The position numbers and the translations under genes were made by a program. The notes beneath the pieces were generated by a model. The model did not search any database. It was not told the DNA's origin and saw only the letters and a list, made by a program, of their open reading frames with translations. A stretch of DNA of 64,000 nt from Ziziphus jujuba (lineage: Eukaryota; Streptophyta; Magnoliopsida; Rosales; Rhamnaceae): NCBI RefSeq assembly GCF_031755915.1, contig NC_083390.1, forward strand, positions 26,671,001-26,735,000, in the 5' to 3' direction. Below are positions 10,684 through 21,268 of this stretch, in pieces; within the stretch, counting starts at the first letter, position 1, and every line of letters starts with the position of its first letter.

Positions 10684-11539
10684 TGATACGAACCTAGGAC
10701 GATCTGCTCCTAAACCCGTATTATATTAGCCTGGATCTAAATATGTTCAAGCTCTAATGGTCACCTTAACCCCTAACCAACGTGTGATTAGAAACCTTGA
10801 TATATAGTGAAGACACCACAATAAGTGATGGAAGTCCTATTGATAAATCAAACTAAAACACTCACGCTCTAATGGTGTTTTAGGTGTTCAAAAGAACAAA
10901 GAGAAATTCAATCTCACAAAATAAATTTTGAATATTATTAATGGCATGTTCTTCCTAAAAAATAAGCCCCTTTATAGGCTAAGATAAAACAAAATAAAAC
11001 CTAAAACAAAAAGGAAAAACCAGCCATGCAATGAAGAATCCTAATATGGCCGAAAGTCTCCTCCTTTCCTAATCTAATTTGGATGAATTAATTCCTTTAT
11101 TTTGAATTAGGAATTAATTAATTTACAATGAAAATAATAAAATAATAAATTTCCTAAACTTATTTGTCCAGAAAATAAATAAATAAAAATCAAAAGGTAA
11201 TGGTAATTTTCTAAAATAAAAAGTCAGAATCAAATTAGGAAACTAAAATACTAGCTTTTTGACTATGTTGATTTTGACCAATCTTTGACCAATTTGAGCT
11301 CCAAATCAGCTTCAATATGCTTTGTAGGATTCCAAATAAGCTTATTATGGATTCCCACACGTTGCCCTTGCTTGGAAGAAAGAGAAATAGCCAACTCAGC
11401 AAAATACAGTAAAGCCAGCAAGCAATACAGCAATTTTCGGCCAAATTTTGAAATTGTCTGTACAAGTCCGTAAAAGTTGGTTTTACTTCTGCCTTAACTT
11501 GTTTCCATGACATCTTAGTGATATTTATTGAATTCATAA
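10684..11539 (-). repeat. LTR a (3' LTR of G1, truncated)
   Basis: Matches LTR b over its U3-distal, R and U5 parts but stops at ATTGAATTCATAA (11535-11539), where it joins gag. The gag copy in G2 has CATAAGCATCTCC and LTR b has CATAAAGATTTGG, so the deletion used the 5-bp microhomology CATAA. The part missing is the roughly 275 bp carrying the polyprotein tail. Confidence 0.88.
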
Positions 11540-12204
11540 GCATCTCCATCTCCTTGTAATAATCCTCCACGGACCTACTTCCTTGAGATAAAGATTGAAG
11601 CCTGTGGTGCAGGAACCTATGATAGTGTGATGGTACGAATCGCTTCCTCATGGCTCCTTTCATTTGTCGCCATGTAGTAATCAAGTCATCACCAACTCTC
11701 CTTTGGGTGCTTTGCTCATTGGTCCACCATTGGAGTGCATAATGACCAAACTCCATTGCTGCCAACTTCACCTTCTTGGCCTGCGAATAGTTATGACAAT
11801 AAAAAATCATCTCCATTCTCTCCTCCCATTCCAAATATGCCTTCGAATCACTTTTTCCCATGACAGGTGGAATGTTTACCTTGATAGTCCCTAGATCATG
11901 ATCTTCATTCCTTGCTGGTCTCCCATGGATTGGCCTTTCTTGAGGTTCAAAAAATTTCATCAAATGCCTCATCCAAGTCATCTCCAAAGTTACTTCCCCC
12001 GAATTCCTCTCTTGGTCGCCCTTGGAGTCCTCCACCTCTACCTCGTCCTCCATGAGCATCCAATCTTATATTTGGCCCTCTTTGTGATGTTTCTATCATT
12101 TGCTCACCACTCCCCGTAGCTCGAGAACCACCATGGAATCCTACGAACTCTTATTCATTAATTCTTAAAGGTGGATCTCCTCTTCTCACCCTTAAATCTG
12201 CCAT
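11540..12204 (-). pseudogene. Truncated gag of G1
   Basis: Starts at ATG 12204 (MADLRVRRGDPPLRINE then an in-frame stop, as in G2) and covers the N-terminal low-complexity part and the gag capsid-like domain: NIPPVMGKSDSKAYLEWEER, FYCHNYSQAKKVKLAAMEFG and the region before VEDYYKEMEMLM. It ends where the deletion joins it to LTR a. The zinc knuckle, protease and all of pol are absent. Gag packages the element RNA, so this unit would have no enzyme and only half a Gag. The same stop in G1 and G2 fits their origin from one element. Confidence 0.85.
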
Positions 12205-13330
12205 GTTAGTATAAATAACATAAAAATAAAATAAGACCTCACCAAATTCACTCCCTCACGTGTTTCACTCAAACAAGAACTCGATATGCGTGTTTGCACA
12301 CTAATTTTGGCTTTTAACCCTCTTTTGAGCTCACACTCTCTTGCCTTTTTCCTCTCAATGAATTATCTCAAAGTTCTAACTAAAATACCCACAAAACAGC
12401 AATTAGATCACAAGTATGTTTTAATTAAACTTATCAACAAAATAGTAGCAAAAAGCAAGTAATACCAAATGAATTAACAAAACCTAGTTTTCAGCTTTCT
12501 AGGCAAAATAAAGCAAAATAATAAGGAAAATTTTGGAATTAGCAAGAACTGGACCAGATTGTAAGAGATTAAAGATTCAAGAATAGAATTTAGAAAAAAG
12601 AATTTCAAACATGAACAAGAATCAAATCGAACAAAAATATAGGATAGTGTTGGTTGTTGTCCTTGTAATTCAAGTTTTGTATCAAATCTTTCAACTAATT
12701 TTAATCAAATAATTTGACACCCAAATTTAAATATCCAGCAACAAAAATAATTCTTCAGAAATTCAAAATATTGGATAAATAATCAACAAAACAGCAGCTC
12801 CAATAAATTTCCAGCAACAAATTTCAACACCAACAAACTGAAATTTATTTTTTTTATTCGGCTTTTCTTCATCCTTTTTTGTTTCATGCTCACAGATCAT
12901 AAAAAAACTGCAGTAGCAAGAATCAACACCAAAATTGCAATTCCAACACCAAATAATAACCAAACCCGTGACCTCCAACAAAATACAAAAGTGCAGTTTT
13001 TTTTTTTTCTTAATCTGTTTAGCTGTTCTCTTCTTTTTTTTTTTTTTGATATATGAATGTAAATATTTAAGACTAAAATAGCAAAAAAAAATCAACAAAA
13101 GCAAAAATTAACAAGAACAATTGATGAAAAACAACCAACAAACTAGGAAACAAAAATATGATAAAACTAGAAATCCTAATTTAACTAGGAATGAATTTTT
13201 ATTTTTTGTATTTTTAAATATGCAGAACGTGTATGATGATAGAAGCAACCTTAACCTAATGCTAAAGTTGCAGATTAACACAACCAAAAAAGAGAGAAAA
13301 TAAAGATAGATCAAACCTGAACAAAATTCG
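12205..13330 (-). other. Untranslated leader of G1
   Basis: About 1.1 kb between PBS and gag start without coding sequence, with long A and T runs (e.g. 12990-13045). A near-identical leader lies at 16847-17974 in G2. Confidence 0.75.
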
Positions 13331-13342
13331 GCTTTGATACCA
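13331..13342 (-). promoter_or_regulatory. Primer-binding site of G1 (initiator-Met tRNA)
   Basis: On the minus strand TGGTATCAAAGC lies two bases after the LTR end. The plant initiator-Met PBS is TGGTATCAGAGC, so there is one mismatch. Confidence 0.85.
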
Positions 13343-13344
13343 AA

Positions 13345-14475
13345 TGATACGAACCTAGGACGACCTGCTTCTAAACCCGTATTATATTAGCCCGTATCTA
13401 ATTATGTTCAAGTTTTAATGGTCACCTTGACTCCTAACCAACCTGTGATTAGAAACCTTGGCATATAGTGAAGACACCACAATAAGTGAGGGAAGTCCTA
13501 TTGATAAATCAAACTAAAACACTCACGCTCTAATGGTGTTTTAGGTGTTCAAAAGAACAAAGAGAAATCCAATCTCACAAAATAAATTCTGAATATTATT
13601 AATGGTGTGTTCTTCCTAAAAACGAAGCCCTTTCATAGGCTAAGAGAAAAAAAATAAAACCCTAAAACAAAAAGGAAAAATCGACCATGCAATGAAGAAT
13701 CCTAATATGGCCGAAAGTCTCCTCCTTTCCTAATCTAATTTGGATTAATCAATTCCTTTATTTTGAATTAGGAATTAATTAATTTACAATGAAAATAATA
13801 AAATAATAACTTTCCTAAAATTATTTTTCCAGCAAATAAATAAATAAAAATCAAAAGGTAATGGTAATTTTCTAAAACAAAAAGTAGAATCAAATTAGGA
13901 AACTAAAATACTAGCTTTTTAACTATGTTGACTTTGACCAATCTTTGACCAATTTGAGCTCCAAATCAGCTTCAATATGCTTTGTAGGATGCCAAATAAG
14001 CTTATTATGGATTCCCACACGTTGCCCTTGCTTGGATGAAAGAGAAATAGCTAACTCAGCAAAATACAGTAAAGCCAGCAAGCAATACAGCAATTTTCTG
14101 CCAAACTTTGAAATTGTCTGTACAAGTCCGTAAAAGTTGGTTTTACTTCTGCCTTAACTTGTTTCCATGACATCTTAGTGATATTTATTGAATTCATAAA
14201 GATTTGGAACCATTTCTTACTACCCGGACTCCATAAATGCACCAAAACCACTACCTGGGTCTGTATTGGCTTTCACCGATTGTATGTTCAAAACGGGCCT
14301 TGTATCTTTAGGTATGGACAAGCCCTATTGAGAACGAATTACCCCCTAGATAAAGGCAACAAGATTATCCTTAAACATCTTAGCATGAGCCCTAGTGATT
14401 TTCCTTGTCTTCATCCGTATCGGGTCAGCACCCCAGCTCGTTGTCGGTTGTGCGGGTTCGGGCGGATTCGCATCA
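13345..14475 (-). repeat. LTR b (complete, shared by G1 and G2)
   Basis: 1131 bp; minus strand begins TGATGCG and ends CGTATCA. A PPT lies outside one end and a PBS outside the other, so it served as 3' LTR of G2 and as 5' LTR of G1. Its first about 300 bp continue the polyprotein frame (GADPIRMKTRKITRAHAKMF). It contains the inverted repeat GGAATTAATT found in all family LTRs. Confidence 0.9.
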
Positions 14476-14488
14476 TTCCCCTCCTCTT
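14476..14488 (-). promoter_or_regulatory. Polypurine tract of G2
   Basis: AAGAGGAGGGGAA on the minus strand immediately before the LTR b start; it would prime plus-strand DNA synthesis. It also encodes part of the frame (QEEGND) running into the LTR. Confidence 0.88.
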
Positions 14489-14950
14489 GAAAAGGATTTG
14501 TCCTCAAATCAAGATCATCACCTGAAGTAAAAGGAGATAATTCAGCAACATCAAATGTGTCACTAACATTATAGTTACCTAGTAAGTAAAGTTTGTCGGC
14601 ATTTTCATTGATTCGCACCAAAATTTGAAAAGTCCATCCCCTCGAGCCATAAGCTTTGACGTTTGGTACTTCGGAAACCTTTCATTTCTTAAGTGCAACC
14701 AAGTCCAATCTCCTGGGTCAAACACTAACACAACAAAATCTAAAAATACATGCTCATTATGGCAAAATTTACACTTTTTAAAGTTAGCAAATAATCTCTT
14801 CCAAATTTTCAAATTTCCACAAAGTAAAGCTCTCAACAAGGCAGATAAAGTTCTATACAACAAAAACATTTTTAAATAAGCATCTTTACGATTCATGACA
14901 AGAAATGGTTTCTTACTTAAGATAGATTTATTAACATCCCCAAAACTCAA
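14489..14950 (-). pseudogene. Rearranged pol of G2 (integrase piece, RT piece, integrase C-terminus)
   Basis: A compact frame where a complete element has about 3 kb of pol. In order it shows the stretch that normally precedes RT (MSFGDVNKSILSKKPFLVM), an integrase piece (RTLSALLRALLCGNLKIW), the end of the RT palm (RLFANFKKCKFC, VFLDFVV), then the integrase C-terminus (VFDPGDWTWLHLR, ARGDGLFKFW, LLGNYNVSDTFDVAELSPF). Integrase normally follows RT, so the order is scrambled. RT catalytic YxDD, RNase H and the integrase DDE core are missing. The same arrangement occurs in G5 and G9. It could not polymerise or integrate, so spread would need help in trans. Confidence 0.85.
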
Positions 14951-16846
14951 ATAAAAATTTTTATTTTTCCTTTCTCATTCACGGATTCATTGAATTTTGC
15001 ATTACTCTCGACTTTTTCTCCAAGTTTGTCACTCTCGGGTTTGTTAAAATATTTCCACTTAACCTGGGTTTTAGAGGACTTACCTTGGACAGCAAGCTCA
15101 CCTTTTCCCTCTTTAATGGATGGTGGAGCCGTTGGTGACATACTAGCCTTCTCTTTGAGCTTCTTAGCTTCCCTCCTTTGTTGCATTTGTAGTTGATCTC
15201 TAATAGCCTCCTTCGGAGTCAATGGCTCTAGCTTAACCTTCTTTCCTTTAATCTTAAAAACAATAAATTTCCCTCTCCCATAATATATGGCATCTTTATC
15301 ATATTTCCATGGTCTACCAAGTAGAATATATACCGAATGCATAGGCACAACATCACACAAAACCACATCTACATATTTATCAATGCTGAATTTTACTTTG
15401 GCTTGTTTATTAACTTTCATCTCACCACTATTATTAAGCCATTATAATCTATATGGTTCTGAATGTTTAATAGTTGTTAAGCCTAATTTATCAACCACAA
15501 GGTTACTAATTACATTGGTACAACTTCCACTATCAATAATCATGCTACAAATCTTACCTTGGATCTCACATCGGGTGTGGAAGATGTTCTCTCTTTGAAT
15601 TTCATCCTCATCTTTGTATGCAGCCAGCACTCTCCTAGAAACCAAGCTTAATTCAGCATGGGAAGCATTCAAAGTTTCAGCCTCACCTTCAAGCTCTTCC
15701 TCCTCCTCTTGCTCAGTTTCATCACCACTTTCCGATTCGAGCTCACCATTACCCTTCAGCACCATGATCCTTCTATTTAGGCATTGGCTAGTAATCTGTC
15801 CTCGTCCATGGCACTTAGAACAAATAATTTCTCTTGATCTTGAAGGTTTAGGATCAGATTTTACCTCATTTTTATGTGCTTGGACAGATTCGGCTTTAGG
15901 CTCCCTTTTTGGTTGATTAGTGCTTTCTTCTCCCACCTTTGGCTTTGGCTTGTTTCTCCAGCCACTTGGAATTGATCTTCCGCTGTTGGAAACTCCTCCA
16001 AAAGATGAGCCTACACCCCTCCTCTTGAATTGATGCTCTAATTTAATAGCCACATGCAACATCTCCTCCAATTCGACATATTGTTGCAATTCTAGTTGAT
16101 TGGCTATCTCTCGATTCAAACCACCACAGAATCTTGCCATTGTTGCTTCTCTATCCTCATTCATGCTTAACCTCATCATAAGCATCTCCATCTCCTTGTA
16201 ATAATCCTCCACGGACCTACTTCTTTGAGATAAAGATTGAAGCCTGTGGTGCAGGAACCTATGATAGTGTGATGGTACGAATCGCTTCCTCATGGCTCCT
16301 TTCATTTGTCGCAATGTAGTAATCAATTCATCACCAACTCTCCTTCGGGTGCTTTGCTCATTGGTCCACCATTGGAGTGCATAATGACCAAACTCCATTG
16401 CTGCCAACTTCACCTTCTTGGCCTCCGAATAATTATGACAATAAAAAATCATCTCCATTCTCTCCTCCCATTCCACATATGCCTCCGGATCACTTTTTCC
16501 CATGACAGGTGGAATGTTTACCTTGATATTCCCTAGATCTTCATCTTCATTCCTTGCTGGTCTCCCATGGATTGGCCATTCTTGAGGTTCAAAAAATTTC
16601 ATCAAATGCCTCATCCAAGTCATCTCCAAAGTTACTTCCCCCGAATTCCTCTCTTAGTCGCCCTTGGCCTCTTCCACCTCTACCTCGTCCTCCATGAGCA
16701 TCCAATCTTATATTTGGCCCTCTTTGTGATGTTTCTATCATTTGCTCACCACTCCCCGTAGCTCGAGAACCACCATGGAATCCTACGGACTCTTATTCAT
16801 TAATTCTTAAAGGTGGATCTCCTCTTCTCACCCTTAAATCTGCCAT
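14951..16846 (-). pseudogene. gag and protease region of G2
   Basis: From ATG 16846 the frame has an early stop, then is open from about 16629 to 15442 with the gag domain (NIPPVMGKSDPEAYVEWEER, FGHYALQWW, SVEDYYKEMEMLMMRLSM), a basic linker and a zinc knuckle CSKCHGRGQITSQC in which the His is replaced by Gln. After an acidic segment comes the protease motif IIDSGSCTNVIS. A stop at about 15442 is followed by the second protease motif VYILLGRPW and a charged linker (15420-14947). Gag packages RNA and the protease cleaves the polyprotein. The mutated knuckle and stops mean it is inactive. Confidence 0.88.
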
Positions 16847-17974
16847 GTTAGTATAAATAACGTAAAAATAAAATAAGACCTCACCAAATTCACTCCCTCA
16901 CGTGTTTCACTCAAACAAGAACTCGATATGTGTGTTTGCACACTAATTTTGGCTTTTAACCCTCTTTTGAGCTCACACTCTCTTGCCTTTTTCCTCTCAA
17001 TGAATTATCTCAAAGTTTTAATTAAAATACCCACAAAACAGCAATTAGATCACAAGTATGTTTTAATTAAACTTATCAACAAAATAGTATCAAAAAGCAA
17101 GTAATACCAAATGAATTAACAAAACCTAGTTTTCGGCTTTCTAGGCAAAATAAAGCAAAATAAGAAGGAAAATTTTAGAATTAGCAAGAACTGGACCAGA
17201 TTGTAAGAGATTAAAGATTCAAGAATAAAATTTAGAAAAAAGAATTTCAAACATGAACAAGAATCAAATCGAACAAAAATATAGGATAGTGTTGGTTGTT
17301 GTCCTTGTAATTCAAGTTTTGTATCAAATCCTTCAACTAATTTTAATCAAATAATTTGACACCCAAATTCAAATATCCAGCAACAAAAATAATTCTTCAG
17401 AAATTCAAAATATTGGATAAATAATCAACAAAACAGCAGCTCCAATAAATTTCCAGCAACAAATTTCAACACCAACAAACTGAAATTTATTTTTTTTATT
17501 CGGCTTTTCTTCATCCTTTTTTGTTTAATGCTCCCAGATCATAAAAAAACTGCAGTAGCAAGAATCAACACCAAAATTGCAATTCCAACACCAAATAATA
17601 ACCAAACCCGTGACCTCCAACAAAATACAAAAGTGCAGTTTTTTTTTTTTTAATATGTTTAGCTGTTCTCTTCTTTTTTTTTTTTTTTTTGATATATGAA
17701 TGTAAATATTTAAGACTAAAACAGCAAAAAAAAATCAACAAAAGCAAAAATTAACAAGAACAATTGATGAAAAACAACCAACAAACTAGGAAACAAAAAT
17801 ATGATAAAACTAGGAAATCCTAATTTAACTAGGAATGAATTTTTATTTTTTGTATTTTTAAATATGCAGAACGTGTATGATGATAGAAGCAACCTTAACC
17901 TAATGCTAAATTTGCAGATTAACACAACAAAAAAAGAGAGAAAATAAAGATAAATCAAACCTGAACAAAATTCG
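16847..17974 (-). other. Untranslated leader of G2
   Basis: About 1.1 kb between PBS and gag, almost identical to the G1 leader apart from run-length changes in the T and A tracts near 17640-17690. No coding signal. Confidence 0.75.
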
Positions 17975-17986
17975 GCTTTGATACCA
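17975..17986 (-). promoter_or_regulatory. Primer-binding site of G2 (initiator-Met tRNA)
   Basis: TGGTATCAAAGC on the minus strand, two bases from LTR c, with the same single mismatch as the G1 site. Confidence 0.85.
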
Positions 17987-17988
17987 AA

Positions 17989-19108
17989 TGATACGAACCT
18001 AGGATGACCTGCTTCTAAACCCGTATGATATTAGCCCGTATCTAATTATGTTCAAGTGTTAATGGTCACCTTGACCCCTAACCAACCTGTGATTAGAAAC
18101 CTTGGCATATAGTGAAGATGCCACAATAGGTGATGGAAGTCCTATTGATAAGTCAAACTAAAACACTCACTCTCTAATAGTGTTTTAGGTGTTCAAAAGA
18201 ACAAAGAGAAATTCAATCTCATAAAATAAATTCTGAATATTATTAATGGTGTGTTCTTCTTCAAAAAGAAGCCCTTTCATAGGCTAAGAGAAAAAAAATA
18301 AAACCCTAAAACAAAAAGGAAAAATCGACCATGCAATGAAGAATCCTAATATGGCCGAAAGTCTCCTCCTTTCCTAATCTAATTTGGATTAATCAATTTC
18401 TTTATTTTGAATTAGGAATTAATTAATTTACAATGAAAATAATAAAATAATAACTTTCCTAAAATTATTTTTCCAGCAAGTAAGTAAATAAAAATCAAAA
18501 GGTAATGGTAATTTCCTAAAACAAAAAGTAGAATCAATTTAGGAAACTAAAATACTTGCTTTTTGACTAAGTTGACTTTGACCAATTTGAGCTCCAAATC
18601 AGCTTCAATATGCTTTTTAGAATGGTAAATAAGCTTATTATGGAGTCCCACACGTTGCTCTTGCTTGGAAGAAAGAGAAAAACCCAACTCAGCAAAATAC
18701 AGTAAAGCCAGCAAGCAATACAACAATTTTTGGCCAAATTTTGAAACTGTCCATACAAGTCCGTACAATTTGGTTTTACTTCTACCTTGAATTGTTTCCA
18801 TGACCTATTAGTGATATTTATTGAATCCATAAAAATTTGGAACCATTTCTTGCTACCCGAAGTCCATAAATGCACAAAAACCGCTACCCGGATCCGTATC
18901 ATCTTTCACCAATTGTATGCTAAAAAACGGCCTTGTATCTTTGGGTATGGACAAGCACTTTTGAGAATGAATTACCCCCTAGATAAATTCAACAAGGTTG
19001 TCTTTAAACCTCTTAGCTTGAGCCCTAGTGATCAGCCCAGTCTTCATCCATATCGGGTCAACACCCCAACGAGTTGTCGGTTGTGCGGGTTTGGGCAGAT
19101 TCGCATCA
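17989..19108 (-). repeat. LTR c (5' LTR of G2)
   Basis: 1120 bp, minus strand TGATGCG to CGTATCA. More diverged from LTR b than a and b are from each other in the shared part, with several short indels. Ends directly at GTATG and resumed ndhF. Confidence 0.9.
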
Positions 19109-20357
19109 GTATGGGGTCTTATTGAGTGGCTTTATTTCATTTGGTTACTCATGCTTATTCAAAAGCATTGTTGTTTTTAGGATCTAGATCAATTATTCAT
19201 TCCATGGAAACAATTGTTGGATATTCTCTAGATAAAAGCTAGAATATGGTTCTTATGGGTGGTTTATGAAAACATGTACCAATTACAAAAACTGCATTTT
19301 TATTAGGTACACTCTTTCTGTGTGGTATTCCACCCCTTGCATGTTTTTGGTCCAAAAATGAAATTCTTAGTGATAGTTGGTTATATTCACCGATTTTTGC
19401 AATAATCACTTGTTCCACAGCTGGCTTAACTGCATTTTATATGTTTCGAATCTATTTACTTACTTTTGAAGGACATTTAAACCTTCAATTTCAAACTTAC
19501 AATGAAAAAATAAAATAGCTCGTTCTATTCAATATCTCTATGGGGTAAAGAAGGGCAAAAAGTTATTAAAAAAATGTTACTTTATTAACAATGGATAATA
19601 ATGAAAGGGCTTCTTTTTTTTTTTCTAAAAAGGCATATCGATTTGATAGTAATCTAAGAAGCATGATGCGCCCTTTTATTATGATTAGTCATTCTGGAAC
19701 TAAGAACACTTTCTCATATCCGCAGGAATCGGACAATACTATGCTATTTCCTATGCTTGTATTAGTACTATTTACTTTGTTCATTGGATTCATAGGAATT
19801 CCTTTCTTCAATCAATTCAATCAAGAAGCTATGGATTTGGATATATTATCAAAATTGTTAAATCCAGCGATAAACCTTTTACATCCAAATCCAAATACTT
19901 CTGTGGATTTGTATGAATTTATTTCAAACGCAACTTTTTCATTTAGTATGGCTTTTTTTGGAATCCTTATATCATCTTTTTTATATAAGCCATTTTATTC
20001 CTCTTTACAAAATTTGAATTTCTTTAATTCATTTGTTAAAAGTATTCCTAAAAAAAGAAAAATTCTTGGGGAAAAACTATTAAATGGGATATATGATTGG
20101 TCATATAATCATTGTTACATAGATGTTTCTTATGCAATATGCTTAACTAAAGGTGTAAGAGGATTGGCTCAACTAACTCATTTTTTGATAAACGAATAAT
20201 TGATGGAATTACGAATGGTATTGGTATTGCGAGTTTTTTCGTAGGAGAAGGTATCAAATATATGGGGGGAGGTTGAATTTCTTCCTATCTCTTAGACTAT
20301 ATATCTTATGTATTGATCTTTTTATTCATTTACTTTTTATTTTCTTTTAATTTATAA
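19109..20357 (+). pseudogene. ndhF: ndhF 3' part (plastid NDH subunit 5)
   Basis: Resumes with GTATG of the duplication (GSY, then a stop where Arg is usual) and continues: [70 protein letters not shown]. After frameshifts around 19515-19590 it is open from 19591 to 20199, with [20 protein letters not shown] and [17 protein letters not shown] frame then reads [18 protein letters not shown] and reaches a stop at 20355-20357. Together with 9673-10683 it accounts for essentially the whole roughly 740-codon gene. Confidence 0.92.
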
Positions 20358-20447
20358 AAAAATTATTAAAAAAAAGAAAAACTTAAGTCAACTTAAGTTA
20401 ACTCAAGTTAACTCAATCAATTATGTAATTTATAGATTAAAACTAAA

Positions 20448-21268
20448 CTTATAGTCAAAAAGAATATTAACAAGAGGTTTTTCAACCTAGAGTAGATTTT
20501 TTTTTTCTGTAAATATTTCTAACTTTGAATTTTCTTGATTTTCATTCACATCCATATAATAAGTTTCGTAAATGGGTCTATTTTTATAGCGTGTCCCTTT
20601 AAAGTGGAATTCATCTTTTGTTTTTTTCTTTCCATTCACTCATATCTCTTCCACTTCATTGATTTTGTCCGGATCCTCCTTTTCTTCAAAAAAAAGGAAA
20701 GGAGAAGGATCTTCTTCGGTGGATCTCTCTTGTTCCTGTTTAGGCCCCCTCATTTCTGAAGTTGTTTCTATTTCTACATCTGTTTCTTCCTCACTTTTCC
20801 CCCTTTTCTTCCACTTTTGAGGTTTCTTTTAGTTTTTTTGTGACAATGGGTGACGGTATTATGCCTAAATAGTAGACATATGTAATAAATAAAAGAATAT
20901 TAAAGATTCGAGCCATAGAATTTCTCAATTCTGACACAAGGTACTTATTAGATCTAATAAGTACATTAGATCTAATAGAATTATTTTGCTGTATCCAGAC
21001 TAATACCAATCCAACTCATTTCATGAATAAAATGTGATCAATTAACCAACCAACAAAACTACTTATTACAAATAACATCTTGTTGTTTCATCAAAACATA
21101 TAAATGTTGACTAATTTGACTAACATTGAACTTGGTAAAATGAAATGGTTGAATAATTAAAAAATGAGATTATTTAGGAATACACATTGAATGCTAAGAT
21201 TACGCATTGAATTTCTGTTAGTAGATCCATAATCAAAAAAGTGTTTGTGATTGTTCCATAAGAAATGA
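20448..21268 (-). pseudogene. ycf1: ycf1 5' fragment (plastid inner-envelope protein Ycf1), plastid-derived
   Basis: Converges on ndhF as at the IR/SSC border. Minus-strand frames show [80 protein letters not shown] and [17 protein letters not shown], then an acidic stretch ([14 protein letters not shown]) and VEKPLVNILFDYK near 20448, where similarity ends. Several stops interrupt it. The true start codon lies beyond the right edge of the NUPT. Ycf1 is a multi-spanning protein of the chloroplast import machinery; only its membrane region and the first soluble part are present. Confidence 0.88.

Larger units (their letters stand above)
10684..19108 (-). mobile_element. G1+G2: three-LTR composite Ty3/gypsy array inside plastid-derived ndhF
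   Basis: Read on the minus strand the order is LTR c, PBS, leader, gag-PR-mosaic pol, PPT, LTR b, PBS, leader, gag start, LTR a. The two outside ends (TGATACG at 10684 and GCATCA at 19108) are flanked by the same GTATG, and the ndhF frame resumes exactly after it, so the array came from a single insertion. The middle LTR is shared. Unequal recombination between LTRs of sister copies is the simplest explanation. The G1 unit has lost everything between gag and LTR a. Confidence 0.9.
5308..21268. other. NUPT 1: nuclear insertion of plastid SSC/IR-border DNA, interrupted by gypsy G1+G2
   Basis: About 7.5 kb of plastid sequence (5308-10683 plus 19109-21268). Order and strands are ndhD(+), ccsA(-), trnL-UAG(-), rpl32(-), ndhF(+), ycf1(-), the usual angiosperm order at one end of the small single-copy region, inverted. 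Convergent ndhF and ycf1 place the IR/SSC border at about 20448. Every protein gene carries stops, frameshifts or substitutions, which argues for an old nuclear copy and not a contaminating plastome. The left edge abuts CACTA C1; the right edge abuts copia P2. Microhomology at the edges cannot be resolved without the donor plastome. Confidence 0.92.

Noticed and set aside
11664..12119. Plus-strand open frames opposite G1 gag (and similar at 16306-16761, 27205-27525, 36407-36794)
   Set aside because: They are antisense shadows of gag, which has clear family motifs on the other strand.
12763..13314. Hydrophobic minus-strand frames in the G1 leader (also 17565-17958)
   Set aside because: Driven by T runs in untranslated leader; run lengths differ between the two leaders and break the frames.
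14178..14525. 115-codon plus-strand frame
   Set aside because: Antisense to the LTR segment that encodes the polyprotein tail.
5308..21268. Window as a piece of a real plastid genome
   Set aside because: Genes are full of stops and frameshifts and the segment is embedded between nuclear transposons, with a retrotransposon and target duplication inside ndhF.
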